DNA of 64,000 nt from Agromyces cavernae. GTDB taxonomy: Bacteria; Actinomycetota; Actinomycetes; Actinomycetales; Microbacteriaceae. The stretch covers positions 310,001 through 374,000 of the forward strand of contig NZ_JAJNMP010000003.1 in NCBI RefSeq assembly GCF_021044935.1, written 5' to 3'. How positions within the stretch are numbered: the stretch's first letter is position 1; each line of letters opens with the position of its first letter. The notes below the pieces were generated by a model that ran no database searches, was not told the DNA's origin, and saw only the letters and a program-made list of their open reading frames with translations. The translations under genes and the position numbers were made by a program. Of the stretch, positions 36,217 through 45,434 are shown in pieces.

Positions 36217-38343
36217 TCACAGCGTGCAACTGACGCAAAGATCCAGCTCGGTGCCCTCGAGCGCCAGCTGCCGCAGGCGGATGTAGTAGATCGTCTTGAT
36301 CCCCTTCTTCCACGCGTAGATCTGGGCCCGGTTGATGTCGCGGGTCGTCGCCGTGTCCTTGAAGAAGAGCGTGAGCGAGAGTCCCTGGTCGACGTGCTGC
36401 GTGGCCGCGGCGTAGGTGTCGATGACCTTCTCGTAGCCGATCTCGTAGGCGTCCTGGTAGTACTCGAGGTTGTCGTTCGTCATGAACGCCGCCGGGTAGT
36501 ACACGCGACCGAGCTTGCCTTCCTTGCGGATCTCGATCTTCGACGCGATCGGGTGGATCGACGCCGTCGAGTTGTTGATGTACGAGATCGACCCGGTGGG
36601 CGGCACGGCCTGCAGGTTCTGGTTGTATATGCCGTGTTCCTTGACGGATGCCGCGAGCTCGCGCCAATCCTCTTGAGTCGGGATGTGCACCCCTGCGTCG
36701 GCGAAGAGCTGCGTGACCTTCGCGGTAGCGGGCACCCACGGGGCATCCGTGTACTTCTCGAAGAATTCGCCGCTCGCGTACTTCGAATCGGCGAAGCCCT
36801 CGAACGTCTCGCCGCGCTCGATCGAGATGCGGTTCGACGCGCGCAGCGCGTGGAACAGCACCGTGTAGAAGTAGATGTTCGTGAAGTCGATGCCCTCTTC
36901 GCTGCCGTAGAAGATGCGCTCGCGGGCGAGGTAGCCGTGCAGGTTCATCTGGCCGAGGCCGATGGCGTGCGACTTGTCGTTGCCGTCTTCGATCGAGCGC
37001 ACCGACGAGATGTGGCTCTGGTTCGACACCGAGGTGAGGCCGCGGATGGCGGTCTCGACGGTCTTGCCGAAGTCGGGCCCGTCCATCGTGAGGGCGATGT
37101 TCAGCGAACCGAGGTTGCAGCTGATGTCTTTACCGATCTGGTCGTACGAGAGGTCTTCGTTGTACGTCGTCGGGGTGTTGACCTGCAGGATCTCGCTGCA
37201 CAGGTTCGACATGTTGATGCGGCCCTTGATGGGGTTCGCCTTGTTCACCGTGTCTTCGAACACGATGTAGGGGTAGCCGCTCTCGAACTGGATCTCGGCG
37301 ATCGTCTGGAAGAACTCGCGCGCGTTGATCTTGGTCTTCTTGATGCGCGGGTTGTCGACCATCTCGCGGTAGTTCTCGGTGATGGGCACATCGCCGAACG
37401 GCTTGCCGTACACCTTCTCGACGTCGTACGGCGAGAAGAGGTACATGTCTTCGTTGTTCTTGGCGAGCTCGAAGGTGATGTCGGGCACGACGACGCCGAG
37501 CGAGAGCGTCTTGATGCGGATCTTCTCGTCGGCGTTCTCGCGCTTGGTGTCGAGGAACCGCATGATGTCGGGGTGGTGCGCGCTCAGGTAGACCGCGCCG
37601 GCGCCCTGGCGTGCGCCGAGCTGGTTGGCGTAGCTGAAGCTGTCTTCGAGCAGCTTCATGACGGGGATGATGCCCGACGACTGGTTCTCGATCTGCTTGA
37701 TCGGTGCGCCCGACTCGCGGATGTTGCTGAGCAGCAGGGCGACGCCGCCGCCGCGCTTCGACAGCTGCAGCGACGAGTTGATGCCGCGCGAGATCGACTC
37801 CATGTTGTCTTCGATGCGCAGCAGGAAGCAGCTGACGAGCTCGCCGCGCTGCGCCTTGCCCGTGTTGAGGAACGTGGGCGTGGCCGGCTGGAAACGCCCG
37901 CCGATGATCTCTTCGACGAGGTCGGTCGCGAGCTGCTCGTCGCCCTGGGCGAGCCCGAGCGCGGTCATCACGACGCGGTCTTCGAAGCGCTCGAGGTACC
38001 GCTTGCCGTCGAACGTCTTGAGCGTGTAGCTCGTGTAGTACTTGAACGCGCCGAGGAACGTCTCGAACCGGAATTTCTTCGAGTACGCGAGGTCGTTGAG
38101 CTTCTGGATGAAGTCGAACGAGTACTGCGCGAGCACCTCGGGCTCGTAGTACTCCTTCTCGACGAGGTAGTCGAGCCGCTCCTTCAGCGAGTGGAAGAAG
38201 ACCGTGTTCTGGTTGACGTGCTGCAGGAAGTACTCGCGAGCCGCCTCGCGGTCCTTCTCGAACTGGATCTCACCGTTCGCGCCGTAGAGGTTCAGCATCG
38301 CGTTGAGCGAGTGATAGTCCATCGCGGTGCGCGGAGCCTCCAT
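36217..38343 (-). CDS. nrdE: Class Ib ribonucleotide reductase large subunit NrdE
   Basis: A 708-residue catalytic subunit. Key cysteines are visible: [28 protein letters not shown] (the radical-site loop N-x-C-x-E) and [13 protein letters not shown], and the C-terminal redox pair CVSCTL that is recharged by NrdH. It reduces ribonucleoside diphosphates in the cytoplasm. ATG 38343 starts 5 bp after the nrdI stop; ATG 38322 (MDYHSL) is an alternative. The gene is intact; the downstream nrdF is displaced by an inserted endonuclease gene. Confidence 0.95.
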   Translation of the reverse strand: MEAPRTAMDYHSLNAMLNLYGANGEIQFEKDREAAREYFLQHVNQNTVFFHSLKERLDYLVEKEYYEPEVLAQYSFDFIQKLNDLAYSKKFRFETFLGAFKYYTSYTLKTFDGKRYLERFEDRVVMTALGLAQGDEQLATDLVEEIIGGRFQPATPTFLNTGKAQRGELVSCFLLRIEDNMESISRGINSSLQLSKRGGGVALLLSNIRESGAPIKQIENQSSGIIPVMKLLEDSFSYANQLGARQGAGAVYLSAHHPDIMRFLDTKRENADEKIRIKTLSLGVVVPDITFELAKNNEDMYLFSPYDVEKVYGKPFGDVPITENYREMVDNPRIKKTKINAREFFQTIAEIQFESGYPYIVFEDTVNKANPIKGRINMSNLCSEILQVNTPTTYNEDLSYDQIGKDISCNLGSLNIALTMDGPDFGKTVETAIRGLTSVSNQSHISSVRSIEDGNDKSHAIGLGQMNLHGYLARERIFYGSEEGIDFTNIYFYTVLFHALRASNRISIERGETFEGFADSKYASGEFFEKYTDAPWVPATAKVTQLFADAGVHIPTQEDWRELAASVKEHGIYNQNLQAVPPTGSISYINNSTASIHPIASKIEIRKEGKLGRVYYPAAFMTNDNLEYYQDAYEIGYEKVIDTYAAATQHVDQGLSLTLFFKDTATTRDINRAQIYAWKKGIKTIYYIRLRQLALEGTELDLCVSCTL

Positions 38344-38348
38344 GAGCG

Positions 38349-38765
38349 CTACGCCGTCTGTTGCTGCTGAGTTGACCAAAATGCGTCCAATCCATCGTTG
38401 ACGGCGCGAACGTCGTCTGGGGTTCCGAATACTTCGAAGCGGTAGAGGTGCGGCACGTGGCATTTCGCGGCGATGATGTCGCCGGCGAGGCCGAAGGCCG
38501 AACCGAAGTTGGTGTTGCCGGCGCTGATGACGCCGCGGATGTACGAGCGATTCTCGGGATCGTTCAGGAAGCGGATGACCTGCTTCGGCACGGCGCCTTT
38601 GCCGTCGCCGCCGCCATAGGTCGGCAGGACGAGCACATAGGGCTCGTCAACGTGCACCTGCTGCTCACGCGCATACAGCGGGATGCGGGTCGCCGGGCGG
38701 CCCAGCTTCTCGATGAAGCGCTGCGTATTGCCCGAGACGCTCGAGAAGTAGACCAGGTTCGTCAT
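38349..38765 (-). CDS. nrdI: NrdI flavodoxin-like activator of class Ib RNR
   Basis: A 138-residue flavodoxin-like protein with the NrdI fingerprints [19 protein letters not shown] (FMN phosphate loop), [20 protein letters not shown] and [15 protein letters not shown]. NrdI supplies the oxidant that assembles the dimanganese-tyrosyl cofactor of NrdF. It lies between nrdH and nrdE in one operon, 57 bp after nrdH. Confidence 0.95.
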   Translation of the reverse strand: MTNLVYFSSVSGNTQRFIEKLGRPATRIPLYAREQQVHVDEPYVLVLPTYGGGDGKGAVPKQVIRFLNDPENRSYIRGVISAGNTNFGSAFGLAGDIIAAKCHVPHLYRFEVFGTPDDVRAVNDGLDAFWSTQQQQTA

Positions 38766-38822
38766 GGTGCGTCCTCACGAGAGTGCGGGTTGAGGAGGCC
38801 GACGGCCGACTCGAAACCCGAC

Positions 38823-39056
38823 CTAGGCGAGTCGCGAGGCGAGCTCGTCGATCTTGTCAGGGCGGAAGCCCGACCAGTGACCTTCATCGGTGATGACGAC
38901 CGGGGCCTGCAGGTACCCGAGCTCTTTGACCTGCGCGAGGGCGTTCTCGTCGACAGACAGGTCGAGCACTTCGTACTCGATGCCCTTGCTGTCGAGGGCG
39001 CGATACGTCGCGTTGCACTGCACGCAAGAAGGCTTGGTGTAGACCGTGACCGTCAT
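38823..39056 (-). CDS. nrdH: NrdH glutaredoxin-like electron donor
   Basis: A 77-residue redoxin with the CVQC active site (YTKPSCVQCNATYRALD) and the NrdH-type C-terminus (WSGFRPDKIDELASRLA). It passes electrons from thioredoxin reductase to NrdE. First gene of the nrdHIEF operon; AGGGGA precedes the ATG. Two NrdR-like boxes lie about 65-115 bp upstream. Confidence 0.95.
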   Translation of the reverse strand: MTVTVYTKPSCVQCNATYRALDSKGIEYEVLDLSVDENALAQVKELGYLQAPVVITDEGHWSGFRPDKIDELASRLA

Positions 39057-39120
39057 GATTTTCCCCTCGTTCTCTGCCCTGTTCAGGGCGTTCCCCCGTT
39101 GTGTGTTTCTGGACTTCTAA

Positions 39121-39169
39121 TACTACATCTAGTGTTCATGGAACTCGACTGCCACAACATGATGTAGTT
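39121..39169. promoter_or_regulatory. Pair of NrdR-like boxes upstream of nrdH
   Basis: Box 1 TACTACATCTAGTGTT (39121-39136) and box 2 ACAACATGATGTAGTT (39154-39169) share ACTACATC in inverted orientation and start 33 bp apart, about three helical turns, the usual spacing of NrdR sites. The block is AT-rich and directly precedes the nrdH leader. Confidence 0.7.
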
Positions 39170-39181
39170 ACATTCGTGTAG

Positions 39182-39267
39182 TTATCCACGGGGTTCTCCA
39201 CCGGTTGTGAACAACGGATGTCGCGTGGATCGGCCTGTTTCCGCGGGAGCCGCCCGAGTTATCCACA
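39182..39267. promoter_or_regulatory. Two DnaA-box sequences upstream of the nrd operon
   Basis: TTATCCACG at 39182-39190 and the perfect consensus TTATCCACA at 39259-39267, in the same orientation and 77 bp apart, next to the NrdR boxes. This suggests replication-linked control of nrdHIEF by DnaA. Binding not shown. Confidence 0.5.
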
Positions 39268-39429
39268 CCCGAGAAGAACTGGATCTCTTCGCCTGTGGAG
39301 TACCGCCGGGCGTGTCGCGGCGTGTCGCCGCCACGAGCCCTTGGGCCTCGAAAACCGCTCGACCCCTATATGTGGTGTTGTACCTCTCACGATGCCACCA
39401 CCCACTGACATTGCCGTGGCTGCCGTTCG

Positions 39430-39517
39430 CCGGTCGAGTAGGCGCGCCAGCGCCGTATCGAGACCACGCACGTGATCTCGATACGCGTCCTCCTTCCTCG
39501 GGCGCTACTCGATCGGC
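39430..39517. repeat. REP-like intergenic hairpin element, copy 1
   Basis: The first 36 bp (39430-39465) are identical to 59701-59736. The element is a long imperfect hairpin: outer arms GGTCGAGTAG and CTACTCGAtC, inner arms GTATCGAGA and TCTCGATAC. It lies between the nrd regulatory region and a hydrolase gene. The remainder of the 39057-39577 gap holds only the NrdR and DnaA sites. Confidence 0.85.
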
Positions 39518-39577
39518 GGTGGAGGACGGCCGCGGGGCGGCGTAGCCTGACCGCGAGGACTCGAGCAAGGGAGCCCG

Positions 39578-40375
39578 ATGACCGAGTACGTGACATCCGC
39601 CGACGGCACGCGCATCGCCTATGACCGGCAGGGGTCGGGACCGCCGGTGATCCTCATCGCCGCCGCCATGCAGTTCCGCGCGTTCGACCCGACGACCGTC
39701 GAGATGGCGGGCCTGCTCGCGAGCCACGGCTTCGACGTCGTCAACTTCGACCGGCGCGGTCGCGGCGAGAGCCCCGCCGAGGCGCCGATCACGCTCGCGC
39801 AGACCATCGACGACCTGCGGGCGCTGATCGACGTGGTGCTCGACGGCACCGACGACGCGGTCGCGATGTTCGGCTTCTCGTCGGGCGCGTCGATCGCGCT
39901 CGCGGCGGCGGCCGCAGGCCTGCCCGTGTCGAAGCTGGCGCTCTTCGAGGTGCCGCTCGACCCGGAGGGCGGCAACGAGGGCGCCGTGTTCCTCGCGGAG
40001 TTGCGCGAGCGCATCGCGGCGGGTGACCGCGCCGGCACCCTCGAGACCTACATGGCCGACATGCCGCCCGAGTGGCTCGAGGGCGCGAAGCAGAGTCCCG
40101 CCTGGACGACGATGCTCGACGTCGCCCCCAGCCTCGAGGCCGACGCCGAGTCGCTCGCCTGGACGCAGTCGGCGCCGCGCGCCGAACTGTGGCGCGGCAT
40201 CACGGCGCCGACGCTCGTGATGGTGGGTGAGCAGACCTTGCCGATCATGACCTCGGCAGCGGCATCCGTCGTCGCATCGATGCCGAACGCGCAGTCACGC
40301 GTCGTGCCCGCAGACAACCACGCGTTCGAGCCGCACTCGATGGCGCTCGCGATCGCGGAGTTCCTCGTCGGCTGA
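39578..40375 (+). CDS. Alpha/beta-fold hydrolase
   Basis: A 265-residue hydrolase: TSADGTRIAYDRQGSGPPV at the N-terminus, FDRRGRGES, nucleophile elbow AMFGFSSGASIALAA (Ser in GFSSG), and catalytic His in VVPADNHAFEPHSM. The acid is probably an Asp/Glu after the sixth strand (MVGEQTLP region). A GGGAGC lies upstream of the ATG. Short stand-alone esterase-like enzyme; substrate unknown. Confidence 0.87.
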   Translation: MTEYVTSADGTRIAYDRQGSGPPVILIAAAMQFRAFDPTTVEMAGLLASHGFDVVNFDRRGRGESPAEAPITLAQTIDDLRALIDVVLDGTDDAVAMFGFSSGASIALAAAAAGLPVSKLALFEVPLDPEGGNEGAVFLAELRERIAAGDRAGTLETYMADMPPEWLEGAKQSPAWTTMLDVAPSLEADAESLAWTQSAPRAELWRGITAPTLVMVGEQTLPIMTSAAASVVASMPNAQSRVVPADNHAFEPHSMALAIAEFLVG

Positions 40376-40394
40376 CGGCGTCGCTTCGAGCGCG

Positions 40395-40970
40395 TCAGGA
40401 CTTGGCGGACTTGGCCGCGGCCTTCGCCGCCTGCTTCGTGGCGCGCACCCTGGCGAGCGACTCGGGGTCGACGATGTCGGCGACCGAGCGGTGACTGCCG
40501 TCTTCGCCGTAGGAGCCGGCCGCCTCGCGCCAGCCCGCCGCCGCGACACCGAGCTGCTTGCCGAGCAGCGCCAGGAAGATCTTCGCCTTCTGCTCGCCGA
40601 ACCCCGGCAGGGCCTTGAGGCGCTTCAGCACCTCGGCGCCGTCGGGGTCGCCCTGCTGCCAGATGGCCGCGGCGTCGCCGCCCCATTCGTCGACGACCGC
40701 CTGCGCGAGCGCCTGCACCCGACCCGCCATCGAGCCCGGGAAGCGGTGCACGGCCGGGGTCTGCTTGAACAGTTCGGCGAAGTGCTCGGGATCGTCGCCG
40801 GCGACGGCCTCGGGATTGATCGCGCCGAGGCGCTGCTTGATCTTGAGCGGTCCCGCGAACGCGGTCTCCATCGCGACCTGTTGGTCGAGCAGCATGCCGG
40901 TGAGCAGGGCGAATGCGTCGGTGCTGAGCAGCTCGTCGGCCGCGGGATCTCCGGTGATGTGCAATGCCAT
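40395..40970 (-). CDS. HhH-GPD-type base-excision DNA repair-like protein
   Basis: A 191-residue protein with the HhH-GPD fold: FALLTGMLLDQQVAMETAFAG, then the helix-hairpin-helix LKALPGFGEQKAKIFLALLGK. The catalytic Lys/Asp of Nth/AlkA enzymes are not obvious, so it may be a DNA-binding relative; a widespread short actinobacterial family. It ends in a Lys/Ala-rich tail (TKQAAKAAAKSAKS), which is DNA-binding in character. ATG 40970 is preferred; ATG 40979 is possible. Confidence 0.8.
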   Translation of the reverse strand: MALHITGDPAADELLSTDAFALLTGMLLDQQVAMETAFAGPLKIKQRLGAINPEAVAGDDPEHFAELFKQTPAVHRFPGSMAGRVQALAQAVVDEWGGDAAAIWQQGDPDGAEVLKRLKALPGFGEQKAKIFLALLGKQLGVAAAGWREAAGSYGEDGSHRSVADIVDPESLARVRATKQAAKAAAKSAKS

Positions 40971-41030
40971 GCGCTCCATCCTTCCACCGCGGCACGCGGG
41001 TCGCCCAGCCCCAACCTCCGCCGCGATCCT

Positions 41031-41171
41031 TTCGTCGAGCGTGCACTCGGCGCCCCCGGGCGGGGCGGCGACTGCACTCTCGACGAAGGTCGGTTGCGCA
41101 GATGAGGCGTAGATGTGTGCCGAAAGTGCACTCCTCGCCCAAAGGAAGGGCGGCGACTGCACTCTCGACGA
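41031..41171. repeat. Pair of related imperfect hairpins sharing a 24-bp direct repeat
   Basis: A 24-bp sequence ending in TGCACTCTCGACGA occurs exactly at 41063-41086 and 41148-41171. Each copy pairs with an imperfect upstream complement (41031-41054 and about 41120-41139), giving two similar hairpins. They occupy the spacer between divergent HhH-GPD and VOC genes. Confidence 0.75.
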
Positions 41172-41242
41172 GTGAGGGAGGAAGAGAGAGAGAGAGAGAG
41201 AGGGAGGAAGAGAGAGAGAGAGAGTGAGGGAGGAAGAGAGCG
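41172..41242. repeat. Polypurine (GA)n tract
   Basis: About 70 bp of almost pure purine on the plus strand, made of three passes of GTGAGGGAGGAAGAGA followed by GA repeats. Mirror symmetry makes intramolecular triplex formation possible. Striking in a GC-rich genome. Confidence 0.85.
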
Positions 41243-41250
41243 AGCGCGTG

Positions 41251-41370
41251 CGGATGTCGCGGCTCGAGCGGATGTCGCGGCTCGAGCCGATGTCGCGGCT
41301 CCGGCGGATGTCACGACGGATGTCGCGGCGCGAGCGGATGTCGCGGCGCGAGCGGATGTCGCGGCGCGAG
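41251..41370. repeat. 18-bp tandem repeat array, seven units
   Basis: Units of the type CGGATGTCGCGGCTCGAG run head to tail: 41251, 41269, 41287, a shortened 12-bp unit at 41305, then three identical CGGATGTCGCGGCGCGAG copies at 41317, 41335 and 41353. No spacers, so not a CRISPR. Together with the hairpins and GA tract it fills the 520-bp gap 40971-41490, which has no gene. Confidence 0.9.
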
Positions 41371-41490
41371 CCGGGGCATCCGTCGGTCGGATCTTGAACC
41401 GGACAGGAACTGGCCGCATGCTTGGCGAGACTGGTGGCAGGCGATTCGATGAGACGGATCGTGCCACACACACCCTACGAGGAGTGGAAC

Positions 41491-41880
41491 ATGGACTGGA
41501 AGATCGAACTCATCTTCGTGCCCGTCACCGATGTCGACCGCGCCAAGGAGTTCTACGTCGAGAAGCTCGGATTCAACGCCGACCACGACCAACGCGTGCA
41601 CGAAGGCCTGCGGTTCGTGCAGCTGACGCCCCCGGGCTCGGCGTGCTCGATCGCGATCGGCGAAGGCCTCGGGCTCACGATGGCGCCGGGCTCGCAGGAT
41701 TCGATCCAGGTCGTCATCCCCGACGCCGACGCCGTGCTGGCCGACCTGCGCGCGAAGGGCGTCGAGGCCGAAGGCGTCGACGAGCAGGCCTGGGGCCGGT
41801 TCATCACGCTGCAGGATCCCGACGGCAACCGCTGGACCCTGCAGCAGCTGCCGGACTGGTCAGCGTCCGCGAACGCTTGA
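41491..41880 (+). CDS. VOC-family protein (glyoxalase superfamily)
   Basis: A 129-residue protein, MDWKIELIFVPVTDVDRAKEFY..., with the FYVEKLGFNADHDQ loop typical of glyoxalase/bleomycin-resistance proteins and a C-terminal GRFITLQDPDGNRWTLQQLP block containing the usual Asp-Pro-Asp-Gly turn. AGGAG precedes the ATG by 6 nt. Ligand residues are only partly conserved. Function undetermined. Confidence 0.85.
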   Translation: MDWKIELIFVPVTDVDRAKEFYVEKLGFNADHDQRVHEGLRFVQLTPPGSACSIAIGEGLGLTMAPGSQDSIQVVIPDADAVLADLRAKGVEAEGVDEQAWGRFITLQDPDGNRWTLQQLPDWSASANA

Positions 41881-41900
41881 CCTGGCCCTGCGCAGCCCAC

Positions 41901-41936
41901 GCGGCTCGCGCGGCTCGCGCGGCTCGCGCGGCTCGC
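41901..41936. repeat. Four tandem copies of a 9-bp unit
   Basis: GCGGCTCGC is repeated four times without interruption immediately downstream of the VOC gene and before the hairpin at 41943-42000. Confidence 0.85.
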
Positions 41937-41942
41937 GCGAGT

Positions 41943-42000
41943 GTTTCCGTTCGCGCCGAGTGTTTCCGTTCTGGCGGCGACATTCGGCGCGAACGGAAAC
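41943..42000. terminator. Large hairpin between VOC gene and araA, likely bidirectional terminator
   Basis: Arms 41943-41959 and 41984-42000 are perfect 17-bp complements (GTTTCCGTTCGCGCCGA type); the loop contains another GTGTTTCCGTT copy. It lies between convergent genes. The pairing extends about 5 bp more with one mismatch. Confidence 0.65.
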
Positions 42001-42057
42001 GCTCGGCGGTGGGGGCGGCGACGCGGCGGGCCCGCCTGACCGGCCCGCGTGCTTCGA

Positions 42058-43581
42058 TCAGAGGCCCTGGGCCAGTCGGAAGTAGGCCTGGTTCCAGCGT
42101 ACTTCCCGCTGGAAATCAGGCAGCGTCGTCTGCTCGTCGATGACGAGCAGCTCGGTCTTCGCCATCTCGGCGAAGTCGCGGAACACGTCGACGCCGACCG
42201 CAGTCGACATCACCGTGTGGTGCGCGGCGCCGGCGGTGAGCCAGGCCGCAGCCGACGTGCGGAAGTCGGGCGCCGGCTTCCAGACGGCGCGTCCGACGGG
42301 CAGGTTGGGCAGCGGATGCCGCGGCTCGACGTTCTCGACCACGTTGGCCGTGAGGCGGAACCGGTCGCGCATGTCGCTCAGGGCGACGACGACCGCCGGA
42401 CCGGGGTCGGCGGTGAAGACGAGCCGCACCGGGTCGTCCTTGCCGCCGATGCCGAGGGGGTGCACCTCGAGTGACGGGCGCGAGGTCGTGAGCGACGGCG
42501 ACACCTCGAGCATGTGCGCGCCGAGGATGAGCTCGTCGCCGGGCGTGAGGTCGTAGGTGTAGTCCTCCATGAGGGAGGCGCCGCCGGGGAGCCCAGCGCC
42601 CATGACGTTCGCGATGCGGACGAGCACGGCGGTCTTCCAGTCGCCCTCGGCGCCGAAGCCGTAGCCCTCGGCCATGAGCCGCTGCACCGCGAGGCCCGGC
42701 AGCTGCTTCAACGCGCCGAGGTCTTCGAACGACGTCGTGAAGGCGCCGAAGCCGCCCTCCTCGAGGAACGAGCGCAGACCGAGCTCGATCGCCGCGCCGT
42801 AGCGCAGCGACTCGTGGCGGTCGCCGCCCGTGCGGAGCGACGGCACGACGTCGTAGAGCTCCTCGTACTCGGCGACGAGGGCGTCGATGTCGGCATCGGC
42901 CGTCGCGTGCACCGCGTCGGCGAGCTCGTTCACGCCCCACGTGTTCACCTGCACGCCGAACCGCAGCTCGGCCTCGGTCTTGTCGCCCTCGGTCACGGCG
43001 ACGTAGCGCATGTTGTCGCCGAACCGGGCGAGCTTCAGGTTGCGCGATGCGGCGAGCCCGGCCGCCGCGCGCTGCCAGGTGCCGAGCTCGGACTGCACCC
43101 GCGGGTCGGAGGCGTGCCCCACGATTGTCTTGCGTGGCACCCCGAGTCGGGTCTGGATGTAGCCGAACTCGCGGTCGCCGTGCGCGGCCTGGTTGAGGTT
43201 CATGAAGTCGAAGTCGATCTCGCCCCAGGGCAGCTCGACGTTCGCCTGCGTGTGCAGGTGCGCGAGCGGCTTCTGCAGGGCGTCGAGGCCGGCGATCCAC
43301 ATCTTCGCGGGGCTGAACGTGTGCATCCACGCGGTCACGCCGATCACGCGGTCGTCGGCGTTGGCCTCGAGCGCGACCCGCTTGATCGCGGCCGAGTCGG
43401 TGAGCACGGGCTTCCACACGAGGCGCACCGGCACATCGGATGACCCGTCGAGCGTCTCGGCGATGACCCGAGACTGTTCGGCGACCTGACGCAGGGTGTC
43501 CCCGCCGTAGAGGCCCTGGCTGCCGGTGAGGAACCACACCTCGTACGCGTCGAGCGAGGTAGTGAGCGGGGTGCGGGTCAT
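42058..43581 (-). CDS. araA: L-arabinose isomerase
   Basis: A 507-residue enzyme converting L-arabinose to L-ribulose. It begins [17 protein letters not shown] and has the family blocks [53 protein letters not shown] and HMLEVSPSL, with the metal-binding Glu/His set (GAEGDWK, MLEVSP, AHHTVM). Last gene of the arabinose operon. Length is normal for AraA (about 500). Confidence 0.96.
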   Translation of the reverse strand: MTRTPLTTSLDAYEVWFLTGSQGLYGGDTLRQVAEQSRVIAETLDGSSDVPVRLVWKPVLTDSAAIKRVALEANADDRVIGVTAWMHTFSPAKMWIAGLDALQKPLAHLHTQANVELPWGEIDFDFMNLNQAAHGDREFGYIQTRLGVPRKTIVGHASDPRVQSELGTWQRAAAGLAASRNLKLARFGDNMRYVAVTEGDKTEAELRFGVQVNTWGVNELADAVHATADADIDALVAEYEELYDVVPSLRTGGDRHESLRYGAAIELGLRSFLEEGGFGAFTTSFEDLGALKQLPGLAVQRLMAEGYGFGAEGDWKTAVLVRIANVMGAGLPGGASLMEDYTYDLTPGDELILGAHMLEVSPSLTTSRPSLEVHPLGIGGKDDPVRLVFTADPGPAVVVALSDMRDRFRLTANVVENVEPRHPLPNLPVGRAVWKPAPDFRTSAAAWLTAGAAHHTVMSTAVGVDVFRDFAEMAKTELLVIDEQTTLPDFQREVRWNQAYFRLAQGL

Positions 43582-43606
43582 CGGTGTCTCCTCCTGGTGC
43601 GGTGGT

Positions 43607-43674
43607 CGGTGAAGCGTGTTCGGTGAAGCGTGTTCGGTGAAGCGTGTTCGGCGATGCGGTTCGGTGATGCGGTT
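43607..43674. repeat. Degenerate tandem repeats in the araB-araA spacer
   Basis: Three copies of a 14-bp unit CGGTGAAGCGTGTT (43607, 43621, 43635) are followed by two 13-bp relatives, CGGCGATGCGGTT and CGGTGATGCGGTT. The array fills the 123-bp intercistronic space and would be transcribed with the operon. Confidence 0.85.
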
Positions 43675-43704
43675 CGGTGGATCGGTGTGCGGGGCGGCGC
43701 TCGC

Positions 43705-45315
43705 TTAGAGCGCGTCGACGGCGGCCGCCTCGGCGGTGAGGCCGGCTCGGTAGCGGTCGAGGTAGGCGGCGAAGCCGGCGACATCCGCCGGATCGGGGTC
43801 GACAGTGTCGACGGCGGCCTTCGCGAAGACGCGGTCGTTCAGGTACGCGCCGAGGTCGAGGTCGTCGGCGGAGGACAGGTACGACGCCAGCACGGCGATG
43901 CCCCAGGCGCCGCCCTCTGACGCGGTTTCGCCGACCGCGACGGGCGCGTCGAGCGCGCCGGCGAGGAAGCGCTGGGCTACCCCGGCGGTGCGGAAGATGC
44001 CGCCGTGCGCGAACATGCGGTCGAGTCCGACGCCCTCGCCGGCGAGCACCCGCATGCCGAGCGCGAGCGTGCCGTACACGCCGTAGAGCTGGGCGCGCAT
44101 GAAGTTGGCGAGGGTGAGCCGGCTGTCGGGCGTGCGGACAACCATGGGCCGGCCCTCGGCGAGCCCCGCGATCGGCTCGCCGGCGAGGTGGTTATACGCG
44201 AGCAGCCCGCCCGCGTCGGCCTCGCCGTCGAGGGCCGCACGGAAGAGCACCTCGAACACGGCATCGTTGTCGACGGATGCCCCGGCAACGGCCGCGAACT
44301 GCCCGAATACGCCCGCCCAGGCGGCGAGCTCGCTCGCGCCGTTGTTGCAGTGCACCATCGCCACGGGATCGCCCGCGGGCGTCGTGACGAGGTCGAGTTC
44401 GTGGTGCGCCCGCTCGAGCGGGCGCTCCAGCACCACCATCGCGAAGATGCTCGTGCCGGCGCTGACGTTGCCGGTGCGGGGCGCGACCGAGTTGGTGGCG
44501 ACCATGCCCGTGCCGGCGTCGCCCTCGGGCGGGCACAGCGGGGCTCCGGGCCGGAGCGCACCCGTCGGGTCGAGGAGGGCGGCGCCCTCGGCGGTCAGCT
44601 CCCCGGCATGCCGGCCGGCCGGCAGCACCTCGGGGAGCAGCTCGGCGACGTGCAGTCCGGGCGCGCGATCGGCGATGAGCCCGTCGCACGCCTCGAGCAG
44701 CCGGGTGTCGTAGTCGTTCGTCGAGGAGTCGATCGGGAACATCCCCGAGGCGTCGCCCACGCCGAGCACCTTGCGGCCCGTGAGTCGCCAGTGCACGTAT
44801 CCGGCGAGGGTCGTGAAGAAGCGGATGCCCCGGGCGTGCGGCTCCTCGTCGAGGATCGCCTGATACAGGTGCGCGATCGACCAGCGCAGCGGGATGTTGA
44901 GGCCGAATCGCTCGCTGAGCTCGGCCGCGGCCGGGCCCGTCGAGGTGTTGCGCCAGGTTCGGAAGCGCACGAGCAGTTCGTCGTCAGCGTCGAACGCGAG
45001 GTAGCCGTGCATCATCGCCGACACGCCGATCGCGCCGAACGTGCGGGGCTCCACGTCGTAGCGGCGTCGCACGTCGGCGACGAGATCGGCGTAGGCGGCC
45101 TGCAGGCCCGACCACACCGCGTCGACCGAATAGGTCCAGCGACGGTCGACGAACTCGTTCTCCCATTCGTGGCCGCCGACGGCGAGCACCTCGCCCGCAT
45201 CCTCGCCGATCAGGCACGCCTTGATGCGCGTCGAGCCGAGCTCGATGCCGAGCGACGTGCGACCCTCGAGGATCGCCGCTCGAGCGTCATCCGTCGTCTT
45301 CGTGGACTCGGTCAT
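43705..45315 (-). CDS. araB: FGGY-family carbohydrate kinase, probable L-ribulokinase
   Basis: A 536-residue sugar kinase: N-terminal phosphate-binding SLGIELGSTRIKACLIG, GVSAMMHGYLAFDADDELL, substrate-contact RTWRNTSTG, and C-terminal ATPase motif MFAHGGIFRTAGVAQRFLA. Position between the mms permease gene and araA and presence of araD make L-ribulose the expected substrate; actinobacterial ribulokinases often resemble xylulokinases. Product L-ribulose 5-phosphate goes to AraD. Confidence 0.9.
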   Translation of the reverse strand: MTESTKTTDDARAAILEGRTSLGIELGSTRIKACLIGEDAGEVLAVGGHEWENEFVDRRWTYSVDAVWSGLQAAYADLVADVRRRYDVEPRTFGAIGVSAMMHGYLAFDADDELLVRFRTWRNTSTGPAAAELSERFGLNIPLRWSIAHLYQAILDEEPHARGIRFFTTLAGYVHWRLTGRKVLGVGDASGMFPIDSSTNDYDTRLLEACDGLIADRAPGLHVAELLPEVLPAGRHAGELTAEGAALLDPTGALRPGAPLCPPEGDAGTGMVATNSVAPRTGNVSAGTSIFAMVVLERPLERAHHELDLVTTPAGDPVAMVHCNNGASELAAWAGVFGQFAAVAGASVDNDAVFEVLFRAALDGEADAGGLLAYNHLAGEPIAGLAEGRPMVVRTPDSRLTLANFMRAQLYGVYGTLALGMRVLAGEGVGLDRMFAHGGIFRTAGVAQRFLAGALDAPVAVGETASEGGAWGIAVLASYLSSADDLDLGAYLNDRVFAKAAVDTVDPDPADVAGFAAYLDRYRAGLTAEAAAVDAL

Positions 45316-45434
45316 CGGCGTGCTTCCCTACTCTCGCCGTCAGCGTTCTGGATTGTCGTCACGGGGCTCCTTCGTGCGCAGCGACGGGCCCCCGCCGATG
45401 GCAGAGGCCCGTCGTCGGTCGCGCAGGGCTCGGG

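Noticed and set aside
39182..39267. Chromosomal origin of replication
   Set aside because: Only two DnaA boxes, no dnaA, dnaN or AT-rich unwinding region; regulation of nrd is a simpler reading.
41251..41370. CRISPR array
   Set aside because: Units are 18 bp, contiguous and without unique spacers, and no cas gene is present.
41115..42143. Plus-strand frame encoding ADVAAR hexapeptide repeats
   Set aside because: The peptide repeat is only the translation of the 18-bp DNA array plus the GA tract, and it runs out of frame across the VOC gene; no ribosome site.
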